Shown: piece by piece, positions 26,873-38,128 of the stretch
How the letters are laid out: each line of letters starts with the position of its first letter
Numbering within the stretch: position 1 is the stretch's first letter
Assembly (NCBI GenBank): GCA_009741485.1
Contig: CM019216.1
Location: forward strand, 50,421,792-50,485,791
Reading direction: 5' to 3'
Length of the DNA: 64,000 bases
From: Malurus cyaneus samueli
Taxonomy: Eukaryota > Chordata > Aves > Passeriformes > Maluridae
Translations under genes and position numbers: made by a program
The notes under the pieces: model-generated
Told to the model about the DNA's origin: nothing
Database searches by the model: none
The model's input: the letters and a program-made list of their open reading frames with translations, nothing else

Positions 26873-27926
26873 TCTTCCCCATTCATAAAGAGCTGCTGGC
26901 ATCTCCCATTGTGATGAGTGGTCCTGCCACTGGAGCACTAACAAGCTTTGACTACACACATGCCATCACTTTCTTCAGTAAGCCTCATGCCAGCTCATCA
27001 CTGATTCCTCACACCCATCACTCACAATCCGTGACCCTTCTTACCAGCAGTATTAAAAAACAGATGAGAGTAAATTGAACAGCCCACAAAAACTCAACTA
27101 TTTCCTCACAGAATAGGTGATGCCAAATGAACTCAACAAGTCAGAGAGAAAAAGAGTCATCACAAGTTATTGAAACTTTTAAAGTAATATTATAAAAAAA
27201 CTCAGTAAGCTGAAGGTGAAACATCCACCACAAAAGCAAACTAAACCAGAGTTCATTACAATTGCCCACTGGCAACAAACACCATCCAAGATGATTGCTT
27301 CAGCCACCTTCACTAGCGCACCAGTTCATGCGACCAACTGGACCACAGCTGAAGCTGCCGAATCTCACCAGGAAAAAACGTCTACGCGGCACCACCCCGA
27401 TTAAAGTGGAAAGCTCTGCTGCCTTCAGTCACTGCTTTCAGGGAGTTTCTCTCTTACAGATGTTCATCATATAGACTTGTGGGAACGTGGCAATATCCTC
27501 GCTAAAAAGCATTGGTTTCTGAACAGATTTAAAATTTGCACTAAGGAAACTGTGTTACAATCCTGAGCACAGACTATTTCCTAAAATGACATAGGCTGAA
27601 CTTTTTATATCATGAGCTTTATTTATGCTCACCACCTGATTTTAAGCACCCACGACTGAGCATCCATTCATGAGTAGAAACAGCAAAAATTATCAGTGCG
27701 GTGCCACTCAACTATACGGAAGAAATTAAGAAGAAAATAGAACAAAAACTAAAACGCAACTCATGCAGCCGTTCGGTGTAAAGCTTTCACACCGCGCTGC
27801 TAAGCACAGGTAATTAAAAGACACGGGAGAGGCCGTGACCCTCACGCCCCGGGGGAAGCTGCCGCATCTCCAGGGAACTCCTACCCACGCAGCGCTCCTC
27901 AAAACTAAAAACCCCGGGGGCTCAAG
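26873..27926 (-). repeat. Inverted copy (left arm) of 31038-32092
   Basis: This 1,054-base block is the reverse complement of 31038-32092 (1,055 bases). The two outer ends match: the block starts at tcttccccattcataaagag, the complement of the sequence ending at 32092, and ends at ccccgggggctcaag, the complement of that starting at 31038. I noted one single-base length difference, an A missing near 27130 (aaatgaactc against aaatgaaactc in the other arm's complement). A 62-codon frame at 27216 (+) has an identical twin at 31560-31748 (-), which shows how close the arms are. Beyond both ends the similarity stops abruptly. Confidence 0.95.
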
Positions 27927-29050
27927 CCGCGCTCTCGAGCAGGACAAGTGACACGGCCGCAGGGCGCGCCCCCCGCCGCTCCCGCGCGCCCGTGCCCCCC
28001 GACGGAGCGCGTCGGTCCCGGCAGTGCCCGCCCGTCGCCGCCGGGCCGCTCCCGCCCGCCGCCCCTGCGCTCGGCGCGGCGAGCGCGCGCGGCCGGAACG
28101 CTGCGGCTAGGCGAGGCCCGGCGGGCGCGGCCGCCGCTCCCGGCGCCGGCCCCCGCGGCCTACCAGCAGAGTCCTCCTTGGCCAGTTTGCGGCGTGTTTT
28201 TGCTGCACTTGAACTTCTGGAGAAAACCGGGCGTCCGCGTCTCCCCAGGCTCGGGCAGAACCCGGAGACAAAAGCGCCCGCCCGCTCCTCGGGAGTAGCG
28301 CTCGGGGAAAGCGGTTCTCGAGTCTCTCCGTTTCCTCCCAATTGCCTTTTTTTCTTCGCCCCCGCCGGGCAATTAAACAGAGCGGGAAGGTGCCCCCTGC
28401 CCCGGCGAGGGGCGGCGGTGGGGGCGAGCGCGGTGCGGGCGGGGGGGAGAGGAACTGGGTGTTAAGTGTTCCTGAGGAAGTTGCACAACGAGAGAGGGAC
28501 TCTGCTTGTTTACCGGGTCCTCGCTTTTTTTTTTCCCACCCCTCCCCCCCCGCCCCCCCCGGGACCGGGATCCGGGAAAGGGGTTGCCTCCGAGTGGAAA
28601 GGGAAAAAAAAATTGAAAAAATGTTACCTTCTCCTCCCTCTCCCCTCCCCCAGCGCGGAGGAGAAGAGGAGAGGAGGGGACGAGCTCTTTTTTTAGGCTG
28701 CGGGGGCTCGCTCCTCGGCCGCTCGCAGCCGATCTCGGGGCATCCCTCGGCGGGAGAAGTCACCCCTTCCGCGGGGGGCCGGCACACGCCGCCTCCCCGG
28801 AGGGCTCGCCCCCGCCCGCCCCGCAGCCGCCAGCGCCCGGCCCCGCCTGCACTTTTTCTCTCACGCTCTCGCGTGCGCCCGCTCCGACGGGGGAGGGGGA
28901 ACCATGGGGTGGGAGCGGGCGCCGCTGCGGCCCCGACGCGGCGCCCCCGCCCCGGGCGCTGCAGCCCCGGCAGCCTCTCCCAAGCCCCGGCCGGGGCGGC
29001 GGCCGCTCCGCGGGAGCGCCTTCCCGTCGGCCGCCGTCCCTCCCCCCCCG

Positions 29051-29069
29051 AAAAAAAAAAAAAAAAAAA
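29051..29069 (+). repeat. Poly-A run (19 A) beside a C-run
   Basis: Nineteen A residues follow CCCCCCCCG inside the CpG island. Similar A/T runs lie at 29531-29562 and 29579-29591. They are error-prone for sequencing and could contribute to the assembly problem here. Confidence 0.9.
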
Positions 29070-29620
29070 TCGCTTTCCCCCCCCACCGAAAAACACCGCC
29101 CCACACGCGCTAGCGAGAACAAGTGTGCCTATATCCTGTTGTTATATGCACCGGCTGCGGAGACGGGGAGGGAGAGACGGGCGTGTGCGCGGGGGGCCGC
29201 TCCCCCACCCCGGCCGCACTTCAGGCGAGAGCGCGCAACTTAACAGAAAAGCCGCGTCCTACCCTGCCCTGCCTCCCCCCCGTCCCTGCCCCCGTCGTCG
29301 AAAATACGCACTCACGTGTATGTGCGCTCACACACACCGCCGGCACCCGAGCCAGCCCCCGCACCCCCCGAGGCCGGCCCGCGGAGCCGGCGGCGTGAAG
29401 GCGCCGGCCCCGCCGCCGCACCGCAGCCCGAAGCGGGCAGGGGCCGTTCCCCGCCGCCTCACATGTCTGCCGCAGCGAGCGCGGCGCACGCACCGCACAG
29501 AGGCAGGAACTGAGCACTCGAGCAAAAGACTTTTTTTTTTCGTCTCTTTAAAAAAAAAAAAATTGCTACAAGCTTGCCTTTTTTTTTTTTTGTATGTGTA
29601 TGTGTGTGCAAACTTTCCCC

Positions 29621-29630
29621 AAAATGGCGG
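29621..29630 (+). promoter_or_regulatory. YY1-type motif
   Basis: AAAATGGCGG fits the YY1 consensus AANATGGCGG. In CpG-island promoters such sites usually lie at or just downstream of transcription start sites, and this one is followed by AAATTGGG. It marks a plausible start region for L3MBTL3 or an associated transcript. Confidence 0.45.
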
Positions 29631-30208
29631 AAATTGGGAGATGATTATATTTTAAATATCTCTCGCACACAATCACACAAAGTGCAGGAGCGACGGAAAA
29701 TACAAACTCTCCGCTGCGCGCTGGCAGAGGCCTTCGCACACGGGGACCCACGGCACATTCAACCGGTATATCCCGGCAGCCGCCACCTCTCGCCGCTTCC
29801 GACCAAAAAACCCGGGGCTTTTTCGCACCCCTCTCCGCTGCGCATTGCCCCCTCGCAGCCCGCACTTCTCCCCGTCCTTCAGCCTGTGCGAACAAAGAGC
29901 CGGGGCTGCGGAGGGGGGGCTCGGGTGGCAGCGAGCCCCCTCCCTCCGCTCCGCTCGCTCCCCGCCCGGCGCTCACACGCACACCCGTGCCCCCACCTTC
30001 CCCCCCGCCGCCCGGCCGCGGCACCCGCATCACATTGTTCCCAACAGGCGCGGCGGTGCCCCGTAAGTGTCATTAAATGAGCCAACTGACAAGCTCATTG
30101 TGGGGCAAGTCTGCAAATGTCTCTCCCCTTCCCTTCCCCCTCCCTTCGGAACCCACTCCCCCCCCCAAAAAAAAGCCCCCCAAACACATTTCCACAGCTC
30201 CCTCCCCC

Positions 30209-30292
30209 GTGTATATATATATGTACATACACATACGTGCGTGCGTGCCTGTGTATGTATATAAATATACAGCGCATATATATATACATGTA
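30209..30292. repeat. TA/TG/GTGC compound microsatellite
   Basis: Alternating purine-pyrimidine DNA: a TATATATATATG start, a CGTGCGTGCGTGCC centre, then TGTATGTATATAAATATAC and ATATATATATACATGTAC. It is probably length-polymorphic and able to adopt Z-DNA. Confidence 0.85.
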
Positions 30293-30744
30293 CTCCCTTC
30301 ATGTGTTTGGGAAGAGAAAAAGAAATACCAGGCACCTCTCTCTTTCTTTTGTTCCTCTTTCACACTCGTACACTTATGATTTAGTGAGATCCCCGGTGCC
30401 CCGGCCGCTCCCCAGCCACTTGCGAGTCACTTGCCCACTTTCCCCGGCATTAACTTCCATCCTTTCTGCTCGAGGTGGTCGGGGAGAAGCCCCCCTCCCC
30501 TTCCCCAGATACGTTTCGTAAGGGAGGGAGAGGAGGTGCGTCTCTCCCTTTATCTCTCGCGCTCTCTCTAACTTTCATCCTCACCTAGGGGAAAAATTAA
30601 AACCCGTCACCAGCCTTTGCCATCGCGGCTCCCTAAACGGCTTGCGGATCAGATCGGAACCGCGTCCTTACCCCCCCAAATTCTCTCTTTCTCCGTCTCT
30701 CGAGTAGTCCTGACAAATATGGTCCAGGGCTGCGGGCACAGTGA

Positions 30745-30752
30745 GCATGCGC
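30745..30752 (+). promoter_or_regulatory. NRF1-type site
   Basis: GCATGCGC, in the context gtgagcatgcgcccgc, matches the strong half of the palindromic NRF1 element. NRF1 sites are typical of bidirectional and housekeeping CpG promoters, and this one lies near the downstream edge of the island. Confidence 0.5.
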
Positions 30753-30784
30753 CCGCGGAGCCAGGGCTGGGGAAAGGGGAAACT

Positions 30785-30797
30785 CCGCCCCGCCCGC
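30785..30797 (-). promoter_or_regulatory. Sp1/KLF GC boxes
   Basis: ccgccccgcccgc contains overlapping complements of the GGGCGG GC box, about 40 bases downstream of the NRF1-type site. This is common for CpG-island promoters and supports this edge of the island as active promoter sequence. Confidence 0.45.
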
Positions 30798-31037
30798 CCG
30801 CCGCGGCTCCTCTCCTCCCTCGCCTGCGCTGCCGCTGCGCCCCGGCCGCCCGCAGCCGGCACCCGGCAGCCGCCAGCGCGGCGGGCATCGCCCTCGCCAA
30901 AAACGCGGCCGCCGACGAGGGCTCCGGCGGAGGTGCATCCTCCCCCTGATTTACTGCCGACGCTGGAGGAATAATAAGGAGACTTGTGCAGCAGCCGCGC
31001 GCTATTTTGGGCGCTTTCAAAAATAACGCCTCGCACT

Positions 31038-32092
31038 CTTGAGCCCCCGGGGTTTTTAGTTTTGAGGAGCGCTGCGTGGGTAGGAGTTCCCTGGAGATGC
31101 GGCAGCTTCCCCCGGGGCGTGAGGGTCACGGCCTCTCCCGTGTCTTTTAATTACCTGTGCTTAGCAGCGCGGTGTGAAAGCTTTACACCGAACGGCTGCA
31201 TGAGTTGCGTTTTAGTTTTTGTTCTATTTTCTTCTTAATTTCTTCCGTATAGTTGAGTGGCACCGCACTGATAATTTTTGCTGTTTCTACTCATGAATGG
31301 ATGCTCAGTCGTGGGTGCTTAAAATCAGGTGGTGAGCATAAATAAAGCTCATGATATAAAAAGTTCAGCCTATGTCATTTTAGGAAATAGTCTGTGCTCA
31401 GGATTGTAACACAGTTTCCTTAGTGCAAATTTTAAATCTGTTCAGAAACCAATGCTTTTTAGCGAGGATATTGCCACGTTCCCACAAGTCTATATGATGA
31501 ACATCTGTAAGAGAGAAACTCCCTGAAAGCAGTGACTGAAGGCAGCAGAGCTTTCCACTTTAATCGGGGTGGTGCCGCGTAGACGTTTTTTCCTGGTGAG
31601 ATTCGGCAGCTTCAGCTGTGGTCCAGTTGGTCGCATGAACTGGTGCGCTAGTGAAGGTGGCTGAAGCAATCATCTTGGATGGTGTTTGTTGCCAGTGGGC
31701 AATTGTAATGAACTCTGGTTTAGTTTGCTTTTGTGGTGGATGTTTCACCTTCAGCTTACTGAGTTTTTTTATAATATTACTTTAAAAGTTTCAATAACTT
31801 GTGATGACTCTTTTTCTCTCTGACTTGTTGAGTTTCATTTGGCATCACCTATTCTGTGAGGAAATAGTTGAGTTTTTGTGGGCTGTTCAATTTACTCTCA
31901 TCTGTTTTTTAATACTGCTGGTAAGAAGGGTCACGGATTGTGAGTGATGGGTGTGAGGAATCAGTGATGAGCTGGCATGAGGCTTACTGAAGAAAGTGAT
32001 GGCATGTGTGTAGTCAAAGCTTGTTAGTGCTCCAGTGGCAGGACCACTCATCACAATGGGAGATGCCAGCAGCTCTTTATGAATGGGGAAGA
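31038..32092 (+). repeat. Inverted copy (right arm) of 26873-27926
   Basis: This arm runs continuously from the CpG island into ordinary AT-rich DNA on its right, so it is probably the genuine location, whereas the left arm starts at an assembly gap. Arms of 1,054 and 1,055 bases are separated by 3,111 bases. The arm begins at the downstream edge of the island and carries no recognisable gene. Any 5' untranslated exon of L3MBTL3 in it would appear twice in this assembly. Confidence 0.95.
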
Positions 32093-35000
32093 AGGGAAAG
32101 TCAATAAATGCAGTAACCTGCTGAGTGTATTTAGTAGCTTGGAAAGGTGAACTAATTGTTTATGAACAGCAGAGTTTATGGAAGCTGGTGATAACTGGCA
32201 GATGAGGAAGAGGAGGGCATGAGTCAGACAAAAGGGAAATAACAATTTGAAATAGGTCAGGTGATAGGAGGTGTGAAGATTTGGTGCAGGCAGTGTCTGC
32301 ATAGGGGAAGGAAGGAGGAAGAAATAAAGTTTTTAGTAACTTTCTGTGGCTGGTTCAAGTCATTAAGAGAATATAAGACACAGAACTCCGGAGTTGTATG
32401 CAACTCTTACTATCTGAGGAGGTTAAATCTCCACTCAGGCCTGTCCACAGACAATAACAGAATTAAAGGAGTCATGAAAGCCTTGCAGAGGAAATGGTTT
32501 TCTGATGTGAGGTACAGGCTGTTTATAAACAAGAAAGGGCTGTCAGTGGTAAGTTTCATTAGATGACAGGATGGCTTTGGTATTGGGTAACTATTGTTGT
32601 TACAGTGTCGTGTGGATGTTTGAAAATGAGGCAGTAGATGAAGGCAGCGTGTAGTTGTTACCCATTCTCTAGCAATGGCACAGCAATAACTGTCTTACCT
32701 CGCTGACAGAGACCAGGCTCGGATGAGGACAGCATGAACTTCCTTTAAGCGCTGGTGCAGACCTGGTTTCGTAGTATTTTGTAATGCATTCACGACCAGA
32801 TTCTTCCTATGAGGGAAAAAGGTTTAAAGCCAAAGCATTGGGAGCAAATATAGGCAGTACCCCTGGAGAATCTAGTAGTCAGAGAAGTAGCAACAGATAA
32901 AGTAAGAATAAATAATAAGGGGACATCATCAATAGGAACTCTGGTCCTTTTTCTGTTACAAATATTGAGTGACAAAGAATTTTAAGATGTGTCCCTTTGT
33001 GAATACAAACAAAAGCTACATATCTTTAAAATATCTTGCTTGTAATAAACTTCATGAGCAACAGGCAAAATAGTGAAATTTACTCAAACAACTTTTCAAC
33101 ACAGAGAATACAAACAGGGCAGGACTAGTAAAGTAGTTTCTAAACAATGAAAACTGGGATTTTTAAGGAAAAGTGTATCTGAAAATACTTCTTTTAATGA
33201 AATATTAAAATACTTAAACCTTTAAAAAGGTACAAAACAAAACACATATAAAAATGTGGTGGGTGGCATCAAAGAATTTTACCATTTCTGGCACTGTCCC
33301 TGTTGTGATTACTTTTCATCAAGTGGAGTGTCTGTTGCAAAAATATGAAGGGTGAGAAAAAGGCAAGTATGGGGCATCCCAGCTCAAAGATAGGATGAAG
33401 AAGAGAAAAGCAGGGCTTACCCCAGTGAGTTTACAGTCAATTGTTTCGCTTTTGCTGTCATGAATCTCGACCTTACTACTGCTGTCAGTTACAGGGAGCT
33501 TCCATGGGGAGGGGTGATGGGTGATTCTACTTCATGTGGCTCTGGGAGTGTAACAAGTCAGTGCTGATAGTATTCACATTCTTACATGTTAAATGAAACT
33601 AAGCTGAATAATCCACTTGTCCCTGGTGTGTAGAAGTTGGTGTATTTGCAGCTCTGGTACATTGAGTTTTTCCCTCCAGATTCGCTTTGTTTTCTGATTT
33701 GCTGGATATGGAAAAATGTGTACTTTTAGCTCATGGATGTTGTGCCAGACAACCTTGGAGAAATGAATACAATTTTAGGACAAAAATGCCAACCTGTTGC
33801 CTTCGTTTCTGAACATCTATCAATGCTGGTGTCACCCAGTCCTGTGGGGAAGAGAAACCATGGCTTGGCTCCAGAAGGGCGTTGCCCCCCTTGGGACCTC
33901 TTTTTCACCTGGAATTCACTCTTGGTGTCACTTGCTGTGACCTCCCCTGTCTCCATGTACCCGGTTTTGTCTCTCTTCATAGGAGCTGTCAGCTGGGGAG
34001 AGGATCAATATGGGACAATTCTGCTAGGCTGTCTTGGCATGGCAGCTACAGAAATCCTCAAATACGTCAAATACAATCCTCAAAACCCAAAAATACACAG
34101 GGATGAATAAGAAGAAAAGACAAATTATTGCAGACAGGTTATGCCAATCTTGCAGTGATGACTGGTGGCTTTACTGCTGAAATCTCTCTGTGCTGCTCAG
34201 TGAACGCTGTTGAGTTGACCCCACTGGTTAGAAATCCTACAGGTATTTCACAGTTAGCATGTTAGACTTTAAAAATTTGGGTAGGGTTCAGGTAGATTTT
34301 TTGAAGTCTTGACTGAAAGAAAGACTCCTATTACTACTTTCTGATGTATTCAGTATGTAACCCTATAACTACTTCAAAAACTCCCTGTAAGACTAATTGG
34401 CATATTCTGTCCTGGTTCTTTGCTTTATATCTTTAGACAGTCTCTCACCAGATGAAACTATCTAATTTTTAGTGCTGTTATTCTCAGTATCTCCTCTGTG
34501 AGGTACTCATTTATCATTGAACCAGTTGGTAAAAATGAAGGTTTTTCTAAAGGATGTGTTGTAATCTTATTTAATATGCTTGTTTCCCTTAATGAATTTA
34601 TTACATATGTCTGAAACAAAATTAATGTTGAAATATTAATATGGAGCACACTTCTGTTATGACTGTGAAGACTGAGATACAGGTACATCCCTAAAAGTGG
34701 ATTTTGGCAATTCTTTTGGAAGGTGACTGCTCCAGTTCTTACTGTTACGTCCTCTCCTTCACATCAGATGGCATTCAGTGACAGGCATTGCCCCTTATTC
34801 ATCTAGGATTTTTACTACTTTTCTGGCAGTGCAGCAGCAGGAATGATAGTAGATGAAATCATTGTAGAAGGAGTTACACTAGTTCAAAGAACTACATAAG
34901 AGCTTTAAAACAAAAAGTAAAATGAGTAGATAACACATTCTTTAGTCTTCTTTGTTCTGAGATTTGGATGTAAACATTGCAATTATTTAATCCTTTTTTT

Positions 35001-38000
35001 AGTACCTCATTGCTGTAACCATTTTACTGGTCTGTATCTCCTTTCTTACTATCATTAGTAGATGGATATAGGCCTATCTTTCATCTGTTCAAAGTCGCAA
35101 AGCTGAAAACAGATATTTCGTTAAAAGTAATTCCTTTTTGTAAATTAATTTCTATCTGCACTGCCCTGTGACCTTCTGAACGCTTCTGAAGTCTGCAGAA
35201 TGTGAAACATACACAGATTGTGCCTTTGACGTTAATTTCAAAAGGAAAGCAATAATGAATGTCTTTAGACATCTATAGAAAGTATCATTATTGCTGTTTG
35301 TTACCTGAGGAAAGTTTCTTGGGTGCAATTAAGTCAGAATTTGTATATTTTCTTGAGACAAGTATGCCCTGAACATTTCTGCTACCAATTTTTTATTACC
35401 TTTCATGGTTTACTCCCTGCCTAAGTAGGCTAGACTCTTTAAGCCTCCCACCCCCCATGTAATTTTTGTGTCTGTAATGAGACTGACACTATGGGAGATG
35501 GCAGCATCTGATGGAGCAGCTGTCCTGTCCGATGCTCCTTGCTCTGTGGTGCAGTAGCTCCTGAGAGGAAGCATTTCCCCACAGCTTTCCAAGTCTTTTC
35601 CCAAATTCTGCCATACCTTTTGCAGAAATCACTGGAGCATGTTTTCTATAATAAACCACAGAAGGGTTGAGTGAAGTGTCCTCTAAACGGGATGTTAATT
35701 TAAGATTACTTAGAGACTTGAGTTAATACAGAACACAGCTTTGTGTTTGCTTAGCCAGGCTAATCTTGGGGAGCTTGTTCCATCAATGTGCTTGAACCAG
35801 CATATTTCACGTCCTTAAAACTTCACGGGTATCTGGAGAGATCCAATTTTTCAGGTACTCCTTAGCAGCTTGGGTCATGTGTTCTTAAGGGAAGCACTGT
35901 GCCTCTGTCGCCGTGCTGCATTCAGTTTGGTGGAAGCTGCTGGAATTGGTTTGCAGTGCTGCTTGCTGGGCCTGAGCTCTGCCGTGTCCTGCTCTCTGAT
36001 CAAGCTGGGATCTCAAGTTGTGTTGCAGGAGCTTGCCCTGAGGTAGGGTGGTGGATTTTGCCTGGGAGTGGTTTTAAAAGATGAGGTCGGTGGCTTTGGG
36101 GAATTTCGATTTGCACTGCATTTGTTTAGATTCATTTGTATATTGATGTTGCGGTTTTCAATACCTTCTTGCAGAGAATTACCTGAAGATGGGGAAGACG
36201 CATTGAATCATGTGGTTGTTTTTACTTCAGACTTGTCATGTGAAATACATAAAGTTTTCCCAAAGAGCTTTCTATCAGCCCTGCTTGCTGTATGAAATGA
36301 ACAGGAATGCCAAAGCTTTCCCTCTTAGCAGTGGATACTCCTATTACCTTGTTGATACCGTATAGTTTCTGTAGTGTTATGGAAGTATTTATGGAGTAAG
36401 GTATTGTGCAGGATTTTAAAGACCTGCTAGAAATTAAGAGGAAACAAAGGAGAAATGCGAGAGACGTCACATTGGGTACCCCAAACCTAAATAGTATCTG
36501 TCTGTAGTGGTGATGTTACAGTCATTGATACTATTTTTCTGTTGAATACAATGTAAATTCCATTGTTTTTCATGAAATGAAGTTTATGAAACATTTTTCT
36601 CCTCAAACTTTCAATAAAAAGCTTCTAGATGACCTGAGTTTACTTCTGCTTGGTTTGCTCTTTTTTTCTTCACTTTCTTTTATTGGAGTGAACAAATAGC
36701 ACCTTTTGTGTTTGTTGTTGTTTTATTTGTTTGTTTGTTTTTTGGTTTTGTTCTGTTTTGGTTTGGTTTTTTTTTTGGGTTTTTTTTTTTTTTTTGTGAA
36801 AAGTCAGGATTTCCAGAGACTATTTTCAGGTTCAGAGTGGAATCTAAGTCAGAAGTTAGATTTTATGAAACAAGGTTAAGCTCAGAGAAAGCTCTGTATC
36901 TATTTAAATTTCAAATATTGATATTTGCAGCAAAAGTTTGCAGTCTCCAGATGGGGTATGAAGCTTAGAAAGGGTTTGTTTAAAAGTTCAGAAGGTTTAC
37001 ATTTCAAAAAGTTCAGAAAGTGTAAATTTTGAAAGTGGTGAGATTTTGCTAATAGCTTGCAAACAATGACAGCTAATTTTGCCACAATTATTTCAGCTGC
37101 TGGGCATAGGGCAGAAGTTCTTCAGAAACAAAATCAGTAAGTGAGATTCCACATTGAACAAATTAGGTGCCAGGCCACAGATTTAAAGATTGCTGGGTTT
37201 GTGAGAAGTGAGAAGGAGGAATTTGGTGAATCTCCCAACTGGCTGCTGGAAACACTTGGAGTTCAGTGCAGCCGGTGGTGGTGTCCTTGTGGCAGTGACA
37301 AGTGGTGAGCTGAAGCCAGGGGTCGGAGGCAAGGGCGATGTATTTCTGTTGCTTGTGCAAATTTTTTGCCACAGAAGGAGATGTCCAGAAGCAGTGTTTC
37401 TGAAGATAAATGTTCTCTCCATTCACCCTTCTGAAATAGAGGGATCCAGTAAAGTCAAGTCTGGGAAAGCAGTGGGTTTCTCTGGTGTACATGCGCTTCT
37501 CTACGTGAAAATAAGTTTTTGCAAATGCAACTCAAAATTTGGTGAAACTGTATAGAAACATAAGGAATATTCAAGTAGCCTGAGTCAGATGGGGAAACTG
37601 ACACCTTCAAATTAATTTTGAACTTGGGTAAAGCATTCACATCCAGTATTAAGGAAATGCAGTTCTGTTAATCAGTTCTTAATGCATTTATTATGGGCAT
37701 GCACTCATGTCTTACCTTTCCCAGAACAGATGTTTTTAAGTGTACTTGAAATGTTTTCCTCATGTCAATTTATTTGTAGTTTGAATTTTTTTTTCTCTCC
37801 AGTACAGCCTCGTTGCCTCCTAGTGTGTGAAACAGGTATTATTTTCAAAGTTTTAAAAATAGTTCCCCTTGCTTTTATTACATCAGTGTTTATTATCACC
37901 CTTGTCATGAGTTGTCCGTGTTGCCAGCGTGTGGAGGGAAGCATTTGATACAAATCTGTGAAACGCATTAAACCACTTACAGAATTTTCAGATAATTCTC

Positions 38001-38016
38001 TTTTGTTTGTTTTTAG
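32093..38016 (+). other. L3MBTL3: Probable 5' non-coding part of L3MBTL3 (first intron or introns)
   Basis: It lies between the CpG-island promoter and the exon with the start codon. The consensus acceptor at 38015-38016 (tttgtttttag) shows that at least one upstream non-coding exon must exist, but I cannot place it. The region is AT-rich, with a T/G-rich low-complexity tract at 36708-36797. The longest open frame is 125 codons (33733-34110, +) and has no family I know. Confidence 0.6.
36708..36797 (+). repeat. T/G-rich low-complexity tract, (GTTT)n-like
   Basis: The sequence consists of TTTG and GTTTT steps, passing into two long T runs around 36770-36796. Similar shorter tracts occur at 39000-39058 and 40913-40935. 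These are simple repeats, and the Phe/Val-rich frame across the tract is not a gene. Confidence 0.8.
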
Positions 38017-38128
38017 TACATGCATCATGAATGAATCTGCCTCTAGTGGAAATGGTCAGGAGTTTGATGTATTTAGTGCAATGGACTGGAAGGATGGCAT
38101 AGGTACTTTGCCAGGAAGTGACCTAAAG
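38017..38128 (+). CDS. L3MBTL3: L3MBTL3, first coding exon (start codon, residues 1-34)
   Basis: L3MBTL3 is a nuclear reader of mono- and dimethylated lysines that compacts chromatin and represses transcription, including Notch targets through RBPJ. The exon follows a polypyrimidine-AG acceptor (tttgtttttag) and ends at AAG|GTAAGA, intron phase 0. ATG is at 38027, with A at -3. The peptide begins MNESASSGNGQEFDVFS and ends LPGSDLK; the QEFDVF and MDWKDG words and the SDLK end match the mammalian N-terminus. The ten bases before the ATG are 5' UTR and contain an out-of-frame ATG at 38020. In-frame readthrough into upstream intron is possible on paper, but the acceptor and homology support this start. 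The complete protein is about 750-780 residues in mammals; 310 are encoded in this window. Confidence 0.93.
38020..38034 (+). promoter_or_regulatory. Overlapping upstream ORF (4 codons) at the L3MBTL3 start
   Basis: An ATG at 38020 opens Met-His-His-Glu-stop, ending at 38034, so it overlaps the main ATG (38027) in another frame. Its context is weak (T at -3), which predicts leaky scanning to the main start. It matters only if this exon boundary is used in the mature mRNA, since the uORF lies within 10 bases of the acceptor. Confidence 0.6.

Larger units (their letters stand above)
27927..31130. promoter_or_regulatory. L3MBTL3: Large CpG island, probable L3MBTL3 promoter
   Basis: About 3.2 kb of very GC- and CpG-rich DNA with GC boxes, C and A homopolymers, and NRF1-, YY1- and Sp1-type sites. 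It lies 7-10 kb upstream of the exon with the L3MBTL3 start codon, in the right place and orientation for a housekeeping-type, TATA-less promoter with dispersed start sites. I cannot fix the transcription start or the untranslated first exon. Long open frames here (437 codons at 28342 +, 329 codons at 28107 -) overlap on opposite strands, are low-complexity Pro/Arg/Gly/Ala and are not proteins I would call. The left part is also present as the noisy copy at 26354. Confidence 0.75.

Noticed and set aside
26006..26959. 317-codon frame (-) spanning the gap
   Set aside because: It runs through 25 N bases and joins two unrelated or duplicated contig ends, so the frame has no meaning.
27216..27404. 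62-codon frame with an identical twin at 31560-31748 (-), as evidence of a duplicated gene
   Set aside because: The identity follows from the inverted duplication. The frame is short, has no motif, and there is no sign of selection on it.
28342..29655. 437-codon open frame (+) in the CpG island
   Set aside because: It is Pro/Arg/Ala/Gly low complexity, overlapped by a 329-codon frame on the other strand, runs through C and A homopolymers, and has no domain. Stop codons are simply rare in such GC-rich DNA.
36708..36968. 86-codon Phe/Val-rich frame that looks like a membrane protein
   Set aside because: Its hydrophobic part is a translation of a GTTT/T-rich simple repeat.
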